This document shows positions 24,660 to 35,544 of a stretch of DNA of 64,000 nt, in pieces. Numbering within the stretch: the stretch's first letter is position 1; each line of letters begins with the position of its first letter. The DNA is from Pagrus major (Eukaryota > Chordata > Actinopteri > Spariformes > Sparidae), in assembly GCF_040436345.1 (NCBI RefSeq), contig NC_133221.1:27945008-28009007 (forward strand). Reading direction: 5' to 3'. A program made the position numbers and the translations under genes. Below the pieces are notes generated by a model. The model saw only the letters and a list, made by a program, of their open reading frames with translations, was not told the DNA's origin and ran no database searches.

Positions 24660-27600
24660 CGTATTTATCATATACATTAAAATTGCATATAAAAGCATAT
24701 GTAATGCATGTCTGTTTTGTATCCACACATGGCCTGAGATGTATCTATCTAGTAAAGATTTCAACATGGTCCAACAAGATTTAGATGTCTATCTGTGTGT
24801 TCAGATGATGTGGCAGATTCGTCCAGAGGAAGTCGAGGATTTTGATGGTTCATGTGGGCTGAGGCAGAGAGGAGGGACAGGCAGAGGCTGCATCACACAG
24901 TCTCAGTCTTACTTCCTCTTATACTATATATTCTGCTTAGACACCAGTACTGAAATTGTTCTCTTTTTTGTTTTCTGATTCCTCAAAATAGCAGGAAGCA
25001 GTTATGATTTAGAGTTTGATTTTAATCTTGAACAAGAGCTTGTAAACATCTGTGGTTTATATTTTTTTTTCATGAGATACGAGTCCCCAGCTGACAGAGC
25101 GATTTATTAAATTTGGGTGCCATTTCAAAACAGTACTGTACTGAAAGTTGCTTAATTTGAATTTGGCAGAAAGAAAAGAAACAGACTCTTTGTCCTTCTG
25201 GATTCCATACTTACAGAGCATAACCCCCATCTTCTTTTTTATTGCCAAGTGATATACTTTCCATATGTATCTGGAATTTTCTTGTCATTCCATAGGCCCT
25301 CTCTCAAGCTGATTCCCCCATGCTAATTTACATGAAGCACATTCCCCTCCTCTTTCCACCTCCATCACATTCCACTATTGTGCAAGATGTAAAGCAACCC
25401 TAGGCATTGTTTAGCCACATGTGCAAAACAAATCACTTTTGTCGCTCAGTTACATTAGCTGCAGACCCAAACACTGACTGCCATCAGGCGGGGGTGGGAG
25501 CTGGGCAGGAGGGGGATGGGAGTGGGGCATTGAAGGGGAAGACAGATGTGTTTATAAAGACTGGAGGGGGGAGGAGAGACGATAACAAGGTCCCTATCCA
25601 GATACTTTCCTCAAACCAGCAGAGCTGTCGGCAGGTCCATCATTACATGTTATGCAGCCCAGTATTGGTGTAATCCACTAACTAATCAGTGTTGCATTCA
25701 TCCTGGATTGGTGTTATGTTAGGAAATTGGAACTGGGTGGTCCCCAAATCTGATTTGTTTTGTCCTCCAGTTAATTTGCTGTGTATGAATAACAAACATA
25801 ATTGCAGCTAGAGCAATAAGAGACTAAGAGAGGAGTGGTGTAACTTATATAAGAGTCACAGAGAGAGTTTGGAAGAACACACTGTTCCCATGGAATCTAT
25901 AAGTGAAAGCAGGGAAAGCAGAGGCAACACGTCATGACAAAGGCAGAAGCAGAGGGGGTAGGAAAGTTGGCTCTGGCTGACCTTCCCATTAACGCTGTAT
26001 GGATATCTTTATAATGTTATTTAAACCTCTGTGCGAATACACAACACATTGTAAAAAGGTGTTTCTCATTTGAGAATCTGAATTTGTGACCTGCAGGTAT
26101 AGGCTGCTGAAAAAATAGAAGTCATGTGGACGGACTTAAACCAGTGGTGACAAAGTCCACAAAGCACCCGCAGTGAACATTCAACACACATGTACTTATG
26201 TTGACATAACACATGTAACATGTAATGAGATTTAATTTGCACAAATCCTGTGAAAAGGTGAGAAATGCACTGGAACGATGGAAAATCAAGAAAAATAGAA
26301 CTCCTCTATTAAATGGTGTTTTGATTTGATTTTTCTAATTATAGACGCTGGTCTGAAGACAGACAGCACACCAGGGAAAAGCAGGAGAAGTCCACTGCAG
26401 ACCCTCTACAATGGAGACCAGGTGAGAACACAAACACACACATATAAAACATATATTTGTCAGACTCTAAGAGGCTTTGCCAACTTCGTAATGATTGACT
26501 TGATCCTGAAATCTACATTATTCAGGGTTGAGTGAGTACTCGGGTTAAACAAGTTTCTGGTGTAGCTAATACACTTTTTTTTTAGTACGTTTGTCATACG
26601 AGTAAAATTAATCAATATCATTAATATTAACTCCTGGTTAAGGTATAAATCCTGACTGGGTAGCCGACTGAATTTAATTCCCTTTGAAACTTGTTCCATA
26701 AATACTTCTCTGGCTGTTACCTACTGTCTCACTGAAAACATTGATCTGATGCGCAATTCTGAGGCTGTACAGTAAAAGTGTTCTGATGAATAATAACAAT
26801 TGTAATTAATATTTACTAAGCATGTCACAATAATAATTCTCCAAATTCAATTAAATTTTCAGCACCAACGGCTATGCTATTGTTAGACTTTTATGCCCTG
26901 ACAAGTTTCGTTTACATTTTTTATGAGGTGCACATGAACGCACCATGACTCCCCTGTCAGAAGGCTTGTTTTGAAGGATTTTTGATTTAAAAGCAAAATT
27001 GTGACACCCGTAACATTTATATAACGAATGAGAATGTGTGTGAAAGCAGTTGCTCGTAGCGATGACCTTACAGAGAATTATTATCTGAATCTGTTTCAGA
27101 ATGTTGTTTAGTTGTCTGGCTGCAAATTTCCTGTTCTGGTTTACGTTTTGGCTGCAATTGGCAGCTGTTTTCAGCATTCGTACATTCTCAACACCAAATG
27201 GCAAACAGACACAGTTAGAAAGGAGCTGGTGAACATAGTGACGCATTTAGAGAGGCGGATAATTCCCTCAAGACTAGTTCCAAATAAATAATGATGATTT
27301 TTTTTAAAACAGAAAAAAGAGAAATCAATTTGTTTGAAACTAAAAACTAAATCTTGTGATTATGAAACTGTTGTTTCACTCTTGTACAATAACACTGTTT
27401 ACAGGAATTGCTCTGGACACACAACTTGTCTCTAACAATAGTTTTAAAGGTTTTTCCTCCTTCTGCCTCTTCTCTTCCTCAATCACCCATCCGGGCTGTC
27501 TCTCATTGGCCCCATGCATCGACCTGGTCACATCTCTACAAGCAGCTGGAGCTGTTGGCAGCTCAGAGGTCCCTCCAAGGCCGCAGGGAGCTGTTGGAGC

Positions 27601-29170
27601 AGACGTGTCTGAGCCACATGAGGAAGCGGCAGGTGCTTTCGCCAGAGGATCTCAAACACCTCATTGTGGATGATAAACACAGCCTTATTTACTGCTATGT
27701 GCCCAAGGTTGGTTACCATGAGATTAAGTAGAGTGGTTAAAATTGTAGACCGGAGATTTTCAAACTGTGAGGTGTGCCTCCCAAGAGGAAGAGTAGAGAG
27801 GGGGGGCATGGAGGGCAAGCAAGTCTTTCCAAATTCAGATTATTCTGTGTTAATAGGCTTTTACCTGTGACATGACATGATCAATATCCCAGAAGTCCAT
27901 TGTAATTAAATGTCCATAATTCTGCTTAGAAATCATATAGAAAGAGGCTTTTTGTTACTCCAGAACTTGCCTGAGAATCATGAGGTTTTTAAGTTTTCGT
28001 CAGTATTAAAGTAATCTAGTGATTGTTGTCTGTACATCCATGGATACGTTGTAAACAGGAACTTTGAATAACTAATTCGGCATACCTTTAATGGGACCAA
28101 CTTGCCAAAAATGCAAACAAATACAGGACACAAAAAAGAAATAGGGCTGAAGTTGTAGCCCATAGCAGAAACTCAATGAATCCATGGCAACACTGCAGTT
28201 CCTGTTGACAAGGAGGTGGGTGGGGGTCTTCATGCAGTTGTCTTTGGGTGCCCAGAGTTTAAAAACCTCTGTTCCAGACTAAAAAATCATAATAAGAAAA
28301 AAGAAACAAGCAGCAATTGCAATAAATTAGAGAAAAGCAAACAAATAAAGACAAAAAATGTTGTGCTGCAAGTAGTTTTAAAATCGTATTAATGTATTTA
28401 TAGTTTAGATTGTTGAGATGCTAGTTTGATGCAGTCTTTAAAAACACTATGAATGTGAAAATCTTCCTCTCTGTTATCACTTCCAGGTAGCCTGCACCAA
28501 CTGGAAGCGCGTCCTCATGGTCCTCAAGAGTGACGGCCGCTACACCGACCCCCTCTCCATCCCTGCAAATGAGGCCCACGTGGCAGGTAACCTCCACACA
28601 CTGAATGAGTTCTCAGTCCCTGAGATCAACCACCGCCTCCGCAGCTACCTCAAGTTCATCTTCGTGCGGGAGCCCTTTGAGCGCCTGGTGTCCGCCTACC
28701 GGAACAAGTTCACCCGCAGCTACAACACGGCTTTCCACAAACGCTATGGAACCAAGATCATCCGCCGGCACCGGGCCAACCCGGAGCCCGAAGCACTGGA
28801 GAAAGGGAATGACGTTTCTTTCCATGAGTTTGTCCAGTACCTGGTGGACCCTCGGACCCAACGGGAGGAGCCTTTGAATGAGCACTGGGAGCGGGTGCAC
28901 TCCCTCTGCCACCCCTGCCTCATCCACTATGATGTAGTGGGGAAGTATGAGACTCTGGAGCCAGATGCTCAGGCTGTGCTCAGGTTGGCTGGAGTGGAGG
29001 GAACACTTCAGTTTCCAACATCTGGTAAGAGCACCAGGACTGATGGCAACATGGCAGCACGCTACTTTAAGCACATCAGTCCTTTCTACCAGAAGAAACT
29101 GTTCAACCTGTATCGAATGGATTTCCTGCTCTTCAACTACTCCACACCAGAGTACCTCAGGACTCGATGA
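10716..29170 (+). CDS. chst13: chst13-like chondroitin 4-O-sulfotransferase (whole spliced gene)
   Basis: Four coding exons (10716-10809, 26345-26421, 27546-27707, 28487-29170) join in frame to about 338 codons plus TGA; human CHST13 has 341 residues. The family transfers sulfate from PAPS to O4 of N-acetylgalactosamine in chondroitin/dermatan chains, as type II membrane proteins in the Golgi. Visible features: a short cytosolic tail; a hydrophobic signal anchor at about residues 8-26; the 5'-phosphosulfate motif [13 protein letters not shown] at 107-119, split by the last intron; the 3'-phosphate motif [15 protein letters not shown] at about 170-184; and an NYS glycosylation site at about 328. 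The C terminus ([19 protein letters not shown]) is closest to CHST13. The N terminus (MRMxR, LATCLGS) also recalls CHST11, so a CHST11-type paralogue is the main alternative. The gene converges on slc41a3, as expected from shared human 3q21 linkage. Confidence 0.9.
15401..15613. mobile_element. Palindromic hAT (Charlie-like) MITE
   Basis: Terminal inverted repeats CAGTGTTTTTCAATCCTG and CAGGACTGAAAAACACTG. The interior also folds back: ACCTGATTCAAATGA pairs with TCATTTGAATCAGGT, and GCATGTTTTAG with CTAAAACATGC. The flanks GTCTAAAC (15393-15400) and GTCTAACA (15614-15621) match at 6 of 8 positions, suiting a hAT 8-bp target duplication. It has no coding capacity. Confidence 0.75.
16475..17051. 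mobile_element. TTAA-flanked nonautonomous element
   Basis: TTAA at 16471-16474 precedes AGGGGAGTTGC; the other end reads CCAGAATTCCCC followed by TTAA (17052-17055). The termini are inverted, AGGGGA(A/G)TT. The inner block GTATGTAAATATAGAGCCCAGG matches a fish repeat family I recognise in general form. The TTAA target suggests piggyBac-type mobilisation. The frame at 16563-16826 is chance. Confidence 0.6.
17767..17786. repeat. (AC)10 microsatellite
   Basis: Ten uninterrupted AC units in chst13 intron 1. Confidence 0.9.
18985..19060. repeat. Miniature element family B, fragment
   Basis: Contains ACGCTTTGGGTTGGCATCCGACC and a later CTGGGAATGGGACTT. These correspond to the fold-back arms CTTTGGG...GGTCGG and GGGAATGAGACTT of the copy at 6848-6963. 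The termini are lost. Confidence 0.4.
19190..19270 (+). repeat. LINE 3' tail with stem-loop
   Basis: TTTGTCC (19233-19239), a five-base loop, then GGACAAA (19245-19251) form a perfect 7-bp stem that overlaps AATAAA (19250-19255), followed by a GTTGAACTTGAAC tail. This layout is typical of the 3' end of fish non-LTR elements, where reverse transcription starts. The body of the element is truncated. Confidence 0.6.
22098..22755. mobile_element. Inverted-repeat DNA element with AGCGA-rich interior (PIF/Harbinger-like)
   Basis: The terminal inverted repeats are 37 bp with only two mismatches and begin AGGTGCGTTCACACCGGAC. A 3-bp TAA lies on both sides (22095-22097 and 22756-22758), which fits PIF/Harbinger-type targets. 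The interior is loaded with TCGCT/AGCGA pentamers on both strands and a (TG)n tract. It also holds a nested hairpin: GGACACCAACTA + GGCGCTCC (22346-22367) against GGAGCGCC + TAGTTGGTGTCC (22379-22400), around an 11-base loop. No transposase is encoded, so it is nonautonomous. The near-identical ends indicate recent activity. Confidence 0.8.
23705..24130. repeat. Common fish dispersed repeat
   Basis: Contains AACATGGCGGACTCCATGGAAGAG, CTCCCTCTGTAGATATAAA and CTCATTCTAAG followed by a CAGGTGATTTATACAC block. I recognise this block order from many fish genomes, but I cannot assign a class. Boundaries are approximate. Confidence 0.5.
24627..24659. repeat. (AT)n microsatellite
   Basis: TA/AT dinucleotide run with one GT interruption. 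The hydrophobic open frames through it (24577-24978) are repeat artefacts. Confidence 0.85.
26345..26421 (+). CDS. chst13: chst13 coding exon 2 (stem region)
   Basis: Acceptor CTAATTATAG|AC; the first two bases complete the split codon to GAC (Asp). It encodes [20 protein letters not shown] and then LYNGDQ. The RSPLQ.LY block is the family's conserved luminal stem motif. It ends in phase 0 at CAG|GTGAGA. It is too short and too open-ended for simple ORF detection but fits by frame and homology. Confidence 0.88.
26422..27545 (+). other. chst13 intron 2
   Basis: GT-AG intron of 1.12 kb, AT-rich, with no recognisable exon or complete repeat. It ends at the tandem acceptor described at 27541-27545. 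Confidence 0.8.
27541..27545 (+). promoter_or_regulatory. NAGNAG tandem splice acceptor of chst13 exon 3
   Basis: The acceptor reads ACAAGCAG|CTGGAGCTG. Using the first AG starts the exon at 27543 and adds one glutamine; using the second starts it at 27546. Both keep frame. CAG is normally preferred over AAG, and DQ|LEL then aligns with the QLEL of CHST11. Confidence 0.65.
27546..27707 (+). CDS. chst13: chst13 coding exon 3
   Basis: 54 codons, phase 0 at both ends. It encodes the luminal stem up to the first half of the PAPS site: [20 protein letters not shown], then a conserved Cys, then [18 protein letters not shown] and finally LIYCYVPK. The pattern VL.P.DL.H..VDD..L.YCYVPK is shared by CHST11 and CHST13. 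The donor is CCCAAG|GTTGGT. If the upstream AG is used, the exon starts at 27543 with an extra Gln. Confidence 0.9.
27708..28486 (+). other. chst13 intron 3, mostly a hAT insertion
   Basis: GT-AG intron of 779 bases that splits the PAPS-binding motif between CYVPK and VACTNWKR. About two thirds of it is the hAT-like element at 27751-28271. Confidence 0.8.
27751..28271. mobile_element. hAT-like nonautonomous element in chst13 intron 3
   Basis: The left end CGGAGATTTTCAAACTGTG and the right end CAGAGTTTAAAAACCTCTG are inverted repeats of the CAGNG...TCAAACTGTG type seen in fish hAT-Charlie elements. The flanks TTGTAGAC (27743-27750) and TTCCAGAC (28272-28279) agree at 6 of 8 positions, as an aged target duplication would. 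No transposase frame is present. Confidence 0.6.
28487..29170 (+). CDS. chst13: chst13 coding exon 4 (catalytic domain)
   Basis: 227 codons plus TGA, starting VACTNWKR right after the acceptor TTCCAG. It carries most of the sulfotransferase fold: the second half of the 5'-phosphosulfate site, [19 protein letters not shown], the 3'-phosphate site [44 protein letters not shown], the conserved SLCHPC pair of cysteines, [11 protein letters not shown], and the C-terminal [20 protein letters not shown]. Its GC content is clearly higher than the flanking introns. The minus-strand frame at 28613-29242 is its shadow. Confidence 0.95.
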   Translation, partial: VACTNWKRVLMVLKSDGRYTDPLSIPANEAHVAGNLHTLNEFSVPEINHRLRSYLKFIFVREPFERLVSAYRNKFTRSYNTAFHKRYGTKIIRRHRANPEPEALEKGNDVSFHEFVQYLVDPRTQREEPLNEHWERVHSLCHPCLIHYDVVGKYETLEPDAQAVLRLAGVEGTLQFPTSGKSTRTDGNMAARYFKHISPFYQKKLFNLYRMDFLLFNYSTPEYLRTR

Positions 29171-32100
29171 GGGAGGAGAACAGAGGACAGACATCAGCAC
29201 CGTGGATGGATGATGCTTTTCTTTCACATTCTCTTCAGACATTTTGTTAGTGATGGATCATTTTGCACTTTTCAGTTGCCATGGACTCTTGTATAACTTT
29301 CATCCCTGTTGTGAGTGGTCCATCACAACCGCTGACTTTCCCAAAAAAAAACTCGATTTTCTGGTTTCAGTGAGTGGAACTTTCAAAATGGAAACACATT
29401 CCTTCTGACAGAAGTTTGTGCTGAAATCCAAGCATATGTCATATCTGTCAGTTTGCGTTCCAGTCTGAAAACGCCGTATTGTTTTGAAGTTTAACAGAAC
29501 AGTGCAGATGCAGGTTGTTTGAAATTGCAGGTAACACATGAACTGTCTTTACTCACAGGTCCTTCCTTTCAGGGCTTATTAGAATTCAGTTATTTATTTT
29601 TTATTCCCCTTCATCTACAAACAGCTTTGTCAAATTGAGCAAATCGCTCTTTCAGTTTCGTTGTCTGTCACATGTGGTCATTGAGTCAGTGTGATAAGCC
29701 TTATCAGCAACCCTGAGGTGCCCACTACAGTGAAGGTTCTCCCATGGCTTGTTTTTTTTTTTTGAGAACCAGTGAGCCATAAATGAAAGTCAGAGCTGGG
29801 AGGAGCAGGTTCTCCTCTTGCACGGGCATACAGGTGAATGTGCTGACTGTGAAACTGAACACAGCAGATTCAATCAAAGCACCTACAGAACAATAATAAC
29901 TGGATGGCGTTTATTTATGTATGTCAGTGCGTTAAGTATTTATTGTTGTGGAAACGTGAGTGGCAGTGAGGCTTTGGGCTCATGATTTAGTGAAAATGAG
30001 ATTCATTTGAATGAAGGGAGGGGTTATGTCTTTTATTTGTGTTTGCATGGAAAATTACTTGCTGTCTTGGCTTTTGCACATGAACTCATGCCAAATATGA
30101 AATCTTCTGGACTGTTCAAATATTATAATATCCCTGTTCCCTGGGCCTGTCTTATCTAACTTATCACAGCGCTCGCTGACACTATCTTAAATGTATATCT
30201 GAGAATAATTCCCAGGGAAACTCGCAGTCACTGCTTACTTCCAGTAAAAGCTTGTTGCCACCCCTCCTCTATCACTGTCTGTATTTAGCTCTGGGCAGGT
30301 AGGCTGAACAAACAACCACATAGCTGTGGTCAGGGCCGGGTCCAGCCCAGCACTGCTCCTCGTCAGAGCTCTCCTTGTTAGGGTGAATGCAGGCAGCCGA
30401 GGGGTCAATCCACCTACAGTCATCTCCACTGCAGGGCCTTGTTCAGCAAATACGACGGAAATTATGGTAAATAATACGGAGGTTAATGTAGGAAAATGTT
30501 TATTAATGGCCTGTACTGTAAAAATACCAGGTTTAACAAACGTCTTCATCAAGTTTTAAATGTAAGTTTTAAAGGGAATTCCATCGATTTTGCACATCAA
30601 AGTCTGCTTACAGGTGTTGGGGCGAACTACGGCTTACGTGAAAAAAGATGTAGAAAGCGTCTTTGTGCTCAATTAATCAGTTAGTGATTAGTTCAAGTTC
30701 AAGTTCAATTAGTCAGTTGAGACAGAAGACTACAAGTTTGAAAATGAAAACAATTAGGAGGTGTGTAGTTCGAAAGAAGTGACCTCACCGAGGCCGGGGT
30801 CTAAAGAATCGATTTTCCGATTCAAATCAATCTTCATCTGAATGATCCGATACAGAGTTATACATCTCAATCGATGTTTTAATAATTGCGTTACAGGGTC
30901 CAAAATAAACACACAAAAAGTTCCACATGCAAGAAATGTGAGTCGATGTTTTTATATTGAACCAAAATAGTCCCGTCATAAAAAACTATGCTGAGAGTCA
31001 TTACCCCACTTTTGACAGACTTTATGGTGCATTCAGGTGCACTTCGTAAACTCAGAAATCTATATTTGAATGGTTACAACAGTTGTTTAAAACAGGGAAA
31101 GTTTCTTTCTTTCTTTTTTTTTCCTTTGTTGAAATTCTTAATACTTAATAATCTGTCATTACTTATCCCACTCATTTCTCCAAATGCAGATTTTAACCAC
31201 AAATCTCCAAAACCATTGAATTTAATTCCTAATGTGAAAATTAATACAGCATTTACAGCACTTGTTGACAAGATTCCTTTCATATCAAAGCTAAATTGAT
31301 ATTGTAACTGTTTATAACTGTATTTTTAAACCTTCCATCACAAGTCTCACACTGTGTAATGAGTGTAATGCTAAATCAGTGGAGTTCTGTACTCGGTCCA
31401 TTCATTCTTGAGAGTAGAGGTAAAATCATCCCAAATCCCCCAAATCTCACTTGAAACAGTCAAATCTGCCAGTGCATTGGTAAATCAGTATCTTTTTAAC
31501 ACCCAGTTCCAGTAACCAGAGTAAACTGCACTGCCTTATTTTATGTAGCTGGGGGATATTGATAAGGAAAAAGAATTATAAGGAATACATGTAAAGACAA
31601 CTCTGTGCTGTAGCTTTTGTTGAAGTAAAAAGATCAACGCTTAATGTTTCCATCTTCATGAATTCCTAAAAATGTCCCAGAAGGTTTAATGAAAGAATAA
31701 GTCAATTGGCAATAATTAACTAAAATAATCTAAACTGTCTTCTCAAAGTCTCATCCCGTACTCCGGACCTTTCTTTTCAAGGCACCAGTCCAGCCTGGAT
31801 GAATTGGAAACATTGCATGCTGGGATTCAAATGGACCTGACATAGCTAGTTATCCCTGAGAATACGAAAATAACTTTCTAATAACAAAAGTCATCATTTC
31901 CAAAAGTCTTGTCCCAGAGTCAGGATATTAGTTCCAGTTTTGCTCCAAAAGCTTGCACACTTTCAGTGCATGTCCAGACAAGCTGGCATGGAACTAGCTA
32001 TAATTTCATCTTGTCTCCTCCAGATTTCTTTTTATAAAATGTTTCATCTTGCTGAAGAATATTGTCAGACGGGCCCAGTCAGGCCCCGTCTGGAATCATT

Positions 32101-32758
32101 GCTTTTGTACGCCTGTAGTCATGCTTTGAAAAAGTGCAATATCTGTGTGAGAATCTGTAATGTGTTAAAAGCTGTATCTTTATAAGTGACTTCCTCTTTT
32201 ATTCAAGCCTTAAATCTGCGCCATTGCGCCTCTGCCACATTTTATTTTTTCTGTTCGGCCGTGATTGCAGCCGTGGATTACAGGGTTTTCATTTTAATGC
32301 TCCCCTGTGTGGCAGTGTGTGATTTAAGCCATAATTGGCGAGAAGATGTGACTTGCCAAAAAACCCGATCACACCCTTTGTGTTTTTTTCTTCCTACTGG
32401 CTCGACAACACGCTGCACAAAATATATGTTTTGCCTTTTGATTTCTTTTTTCTTCTTCTGGAAAATACACAACAACACATAGCTTGTTCTTTCAAAGGGA
32501 TACAACACGCGGACGCTGCTGTGTATGAACACAGCTAGTCACATCTCCAGCCATTTTTTGTGGGAATGTTCCTTTAGTCAGACCTGTGAAATAGCACAAC
32601 AGAGCACGCTCTGAGAGAATCTGTCATGCACCAGTTTACTCTTGCCATAAAACTGTGAATGTGATGACTTATAAGTGAAGTGCACTTGCTGATGTGATGA
32701 TTGACTGGCTGGTTACCTTGAAGTTCCAACAAATACAATCCCTGAACAGCACCACTGA

Positions 32759-32806
<48 letters not shown>
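32759..32806. repeat. Compound (CT)n(GT)n microsatellite
   Basis: About eight CT units run directly into about sixteen TG units, in the intergenic region. Likely to be length-variable. Confidence 0.9.
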
Positions 32807-32809
<3 letters not shown>

Positions 32810-33104
32810 TTTCTCATCACAAACTCAGAGATATTCTCCCAAAGGCAGTTTTTCCCCGTGATGGTATGGGAAGCTGTCCTCAGTTAGACTTGACAAAGAT
32901 GAACTTGTTCTAGTCCTAAGAGCACTGCTCATGGGTGGTTGCAGCTCAGGGCGAACAAGGCAGCCTTGGAAGAAAAATAGTCCTTGCTAAGTTGTGTTGC
33001 ACGAGTCAAGTAGCTGAAAAAAAGTTTTTATATAGATTTATAGACATTTCCAGTTGCAATAAATAAAGACATTATGCAAATATTTATTTTTAAATTATTT
33101 TTCA

Positions 33105-33440
33105 TTTTAAAATGTGCAATATGTAACAATTGGCCACATGCTGAATTCATACTCCAAACAAATAGGGGGCAGCATATCAACAGAGTAACTGCTGCTAACT
33201 GTAGTTGGTGATTAGCTAGTTAGCTCAGTTAGCAGTGCAGCTAGTGACACTGCCTAGACTGCAAGCTTAGAGCACTGGGGAAGTGTTGGTGTTTACAGCG
33301 CTAGATCAGAAGCTTTGGATCGCCAGGCAGCAGACTTGTTCAGGTGCAGGGGGAAGTCAAGACTGTGAATTCTTCACCTTCACATTCTGGTTCTTAACAT
33401 CTGAATGTTTTAAACTGAAATTCTTACATATTGCGCATTT
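33105..33440. mobile_element. TTAA-flanked miniature element family C, copy 1
   Basis: Ends ATGTGCAATATGTAACAATT and its inverted partner TTCTTACATATTGCGCAT, with TTAA-type flanks. The inside has GGGGGCAGCATATCAAC and GTTAGCTCAGTTAGCAGTGC blocks that recur in opposite orientation in the copy at 36070-36414. Confidence 0.6.
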
Positions 33441-34696
33441 AAAGCTACTACAATGAAATCCTGGCAACCTCTGTGGACAAATGATGATGGTGGAACAAGG
33501 TACACTTTGGTTTAGTGCCGTACCACCAGACTACAAGCAGGGTGACACTTTCAACAACATATAATTATTTCACTGTTAAAAGAATGAAATTCTTTTTTTA
33601 TTATTATAAAGTTGCAGCTTATGTTTATAATACTTTGTGACCGGTTAACAAATACTGTGTAGTTCATCTATAAACATTATGTGGATGGTCATGATAAAGT
33701 TACAACTGATTAGAAACTTTTACAGTTGCTTAATAATTGGTTTAAAAATCAATTCATTACCAGTGAAATAACCACTTCAGTTTAACTAACCAAAAACCTA
33801 CCACTTATTAATGACGGTTATTATAAATGTTATGTAGAGCAGCTGCTTTTCCTTTGTGAGGCTCCTCCATTCATCCTCAGCACTCCACTATAAAAAGTTC
33901 TTTTAATTTCATGATTTATCCAACCAAGATAAATCAGACTCCCGACCCAGTGACAGGCTGAAAACCACTATATATATTATACAGAAATCACCAATCTTCT
34001 CACTGATGATCTTGTTTGCTTATGTAGGTCATAGAGAGTCATCAGTATTACATTTAGATGGTTTCTTAACCAGGTCAAAGTAATTTCTTTCAATTTTTAT
34101 GATCATTATTATTCATAAATATACAGATTTTCCAGAAATGTGGTTAAGATTTATGCTAAATGTGTTGACCTGGCTGGTGTCATCACTGATACACATTGAA
34201 GAAACTGACAAACGTTTCGGGCTGGCTTAGGTGACGATTACCAAAGTGACACAGATTTCATAACACTGTTGATTTTATTAAAATATAACTGTTCGTAGCC
34301 ACAAAATTACATCAACACCCGACGAACATTTGTCACATTTTTATGATTCCACGTTTCATCTTTGCGCACACATAAGACGTAACATACTGTAGGTGTGGAA
34401 GCTCAGGTGACAGTGAACACAGCGAGATTAGAAAACAAGGATTTTTCTAAAGCCCCTACAGTCTTAATGTGGCAGTGTTGACACTGAAGAACAGGACAGA
34501 GTTGTCTACAGGGAGCAAAAGAGAGGACCGCTGCAACATTTAAATAAAGCTGTTTTCTGACATTGACGTAGCCGATGAGGAGGTTTTAGGTAAGACACAG
34601 CTGACATTGACTTTGTTTTCAAGGCAACCGTAGACTACTATTGAAACTAAAGTGCAAGTTAGCAAATGTTTCCATCACATTCTTTTACATACTAGA

Positions 34697-35544
34697 TAGG
34701 GCTGGATGATAGACCAATATTTTTTAAGGGAGTAGCTCAACATTTTGGGATATATGCCAATTCACCATCATACTGAGAGTCAGATGAGTAGAACAACACC
34801 ACTCTTGTGTGTGTGAGATGACTATGAAGCTACAGCCAGGAGGGAGTTAGCTTAGTTTTTCATAAGCCTGGCTAGCTTTGAAAAAGTTTAAAAAATCTGC
34901 CCGCCAGCTGAATTTGACTGATTATATTATTACATCTTGTTTATTTAAACACACAGATGTGTTTTTTTTTATGGGGTGTTGTTTTCTGATAGAAAACCAG
35001 AGGAAACTCCTGAAAGTCACTGGCTTATCAAATAAAAATGAAATCATGAAACTCCCCGTAAAAACCACAACTTCTTTTTTTTACTCTCATTCTCTGTGCG
35101 ACTTTTTGTTTCGAGGCTGAATTTTTGTCTTAAATGTCAATGGAATTTTGAATGGGGTTTTCCTACTTCTGGAACAAAAAGTTCCGGTTTCATTTGGACT
35201 CAGTATCAATGTTCTCGTCTAAGTCTCGGCAATAAAGTGAGCATACATATCACCCAAAACATTTAACTATTCTTCTACATTACTGTATCATGACTGACCT
35301 TATTTACTGCAGTCATAATCAAAACTTCAAATAAACTATCTGACTTCCATAAACCAATGACATCCAACCACAAGGACCAAAAAAACAATAAAGACAAACA
35401 CTTGAAGTGAGCCCACGCAATATTGTAAATAAATACAATGATGTTTGTTTTTTTTAAAATAAGGTTATTATTACATTCATTGTTATCTATGTAAATGTGA
35501 CATTTTATTATGATAAAGACTTTATGATATATTGTCCAGCCCTA
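34697..35544. mobile_element. hAT-like element interrupted by a family A insertion
   Basis: The left end TAGGGCTGGATGATAGACC and the right end ATATTGTCCAGCCCTA are inverted repeats of the TAGGGCTGG.CGATA type common in fish. Between them lies a whole family A element (34729-35272). No 8-bp duplication is preserved (ATACTAGA versus TTGATTAA), so the outer element is probably old. Confidence 0.5.
34729..35272 (+). mobile_element. Miniature inverted-repeat family A, nested full copy
   Basis: The left end GGGAGTAGCTCAACATTTTGGG and the right end CACCCAAAACATTTAACTATTC are inverted. Inside is GAAGCTACAGCCAGGAGGGAGTTAGCTTAG, the hallmark block of a very abundant fish repeat. It sits inside the TAGGGCTGG element and is therefore younger than it. 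The frame at 34878-35120 is chance. Confidence 0.6.

Larger units (their letters stand above)
10810..26344 (+). other. chst13 intron 1 (15.5 kb), repeat-rich
   Basis: GT-AG intron between the anchor exon and the stem exon. Long first introns are usual in the CHST11/13 group. I see no further coding exon. It holds a hAT-like palindrome (15401-15613), a TTAA-flanked element (16475-17051), a family B piece (18985-19060), a LINE tail (about 19190-19270), a hAT-like right end near 20140-20200, the inverted-repeat element 22098-22755, a common fish repeat (about 23705-24130) and microsatellites. A TAGGGCTCAACACTAAC start near 14827 also looks like a hAT remnant. The 153-codon minus frame at 11404-11865 has no recognisable domain. 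Confidence 0.75.
29171..34696. other. chst13 3' UTR and intergenic stretch
   Basis: The first kilobase is probably chst13 3' UTR, but no convincing AATAAA lies close to the stop; the first clean one is at 30904-30909. Fragments resembling hAT-type repeats occur around 30800-30960. No further exon is seen. A TTTTATT at 34271-34277 would be AATAAAA on the minus strand, but nothing ties it to slc41a3. Confidence 0.45.

Noticed and set aside
24577..24978. 133-codon hydrophobic frame resembling a membrane protein
   Set aside because: Its hydrophobic part comes from an (AT)n microsatellite; no splice sites or homology.
28613..29242. 209-codon minus-strand open frame
   Set aside because: Antisense shadow of the GC-rich chst13 catalytic exon.
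30904..30909. AATAAA as the chst13 polyadenylation signal
   Set aside because: 1.7 kb after the stop, within repeat-like sequence, with no supporting downstream element; not strong enough to annotate.
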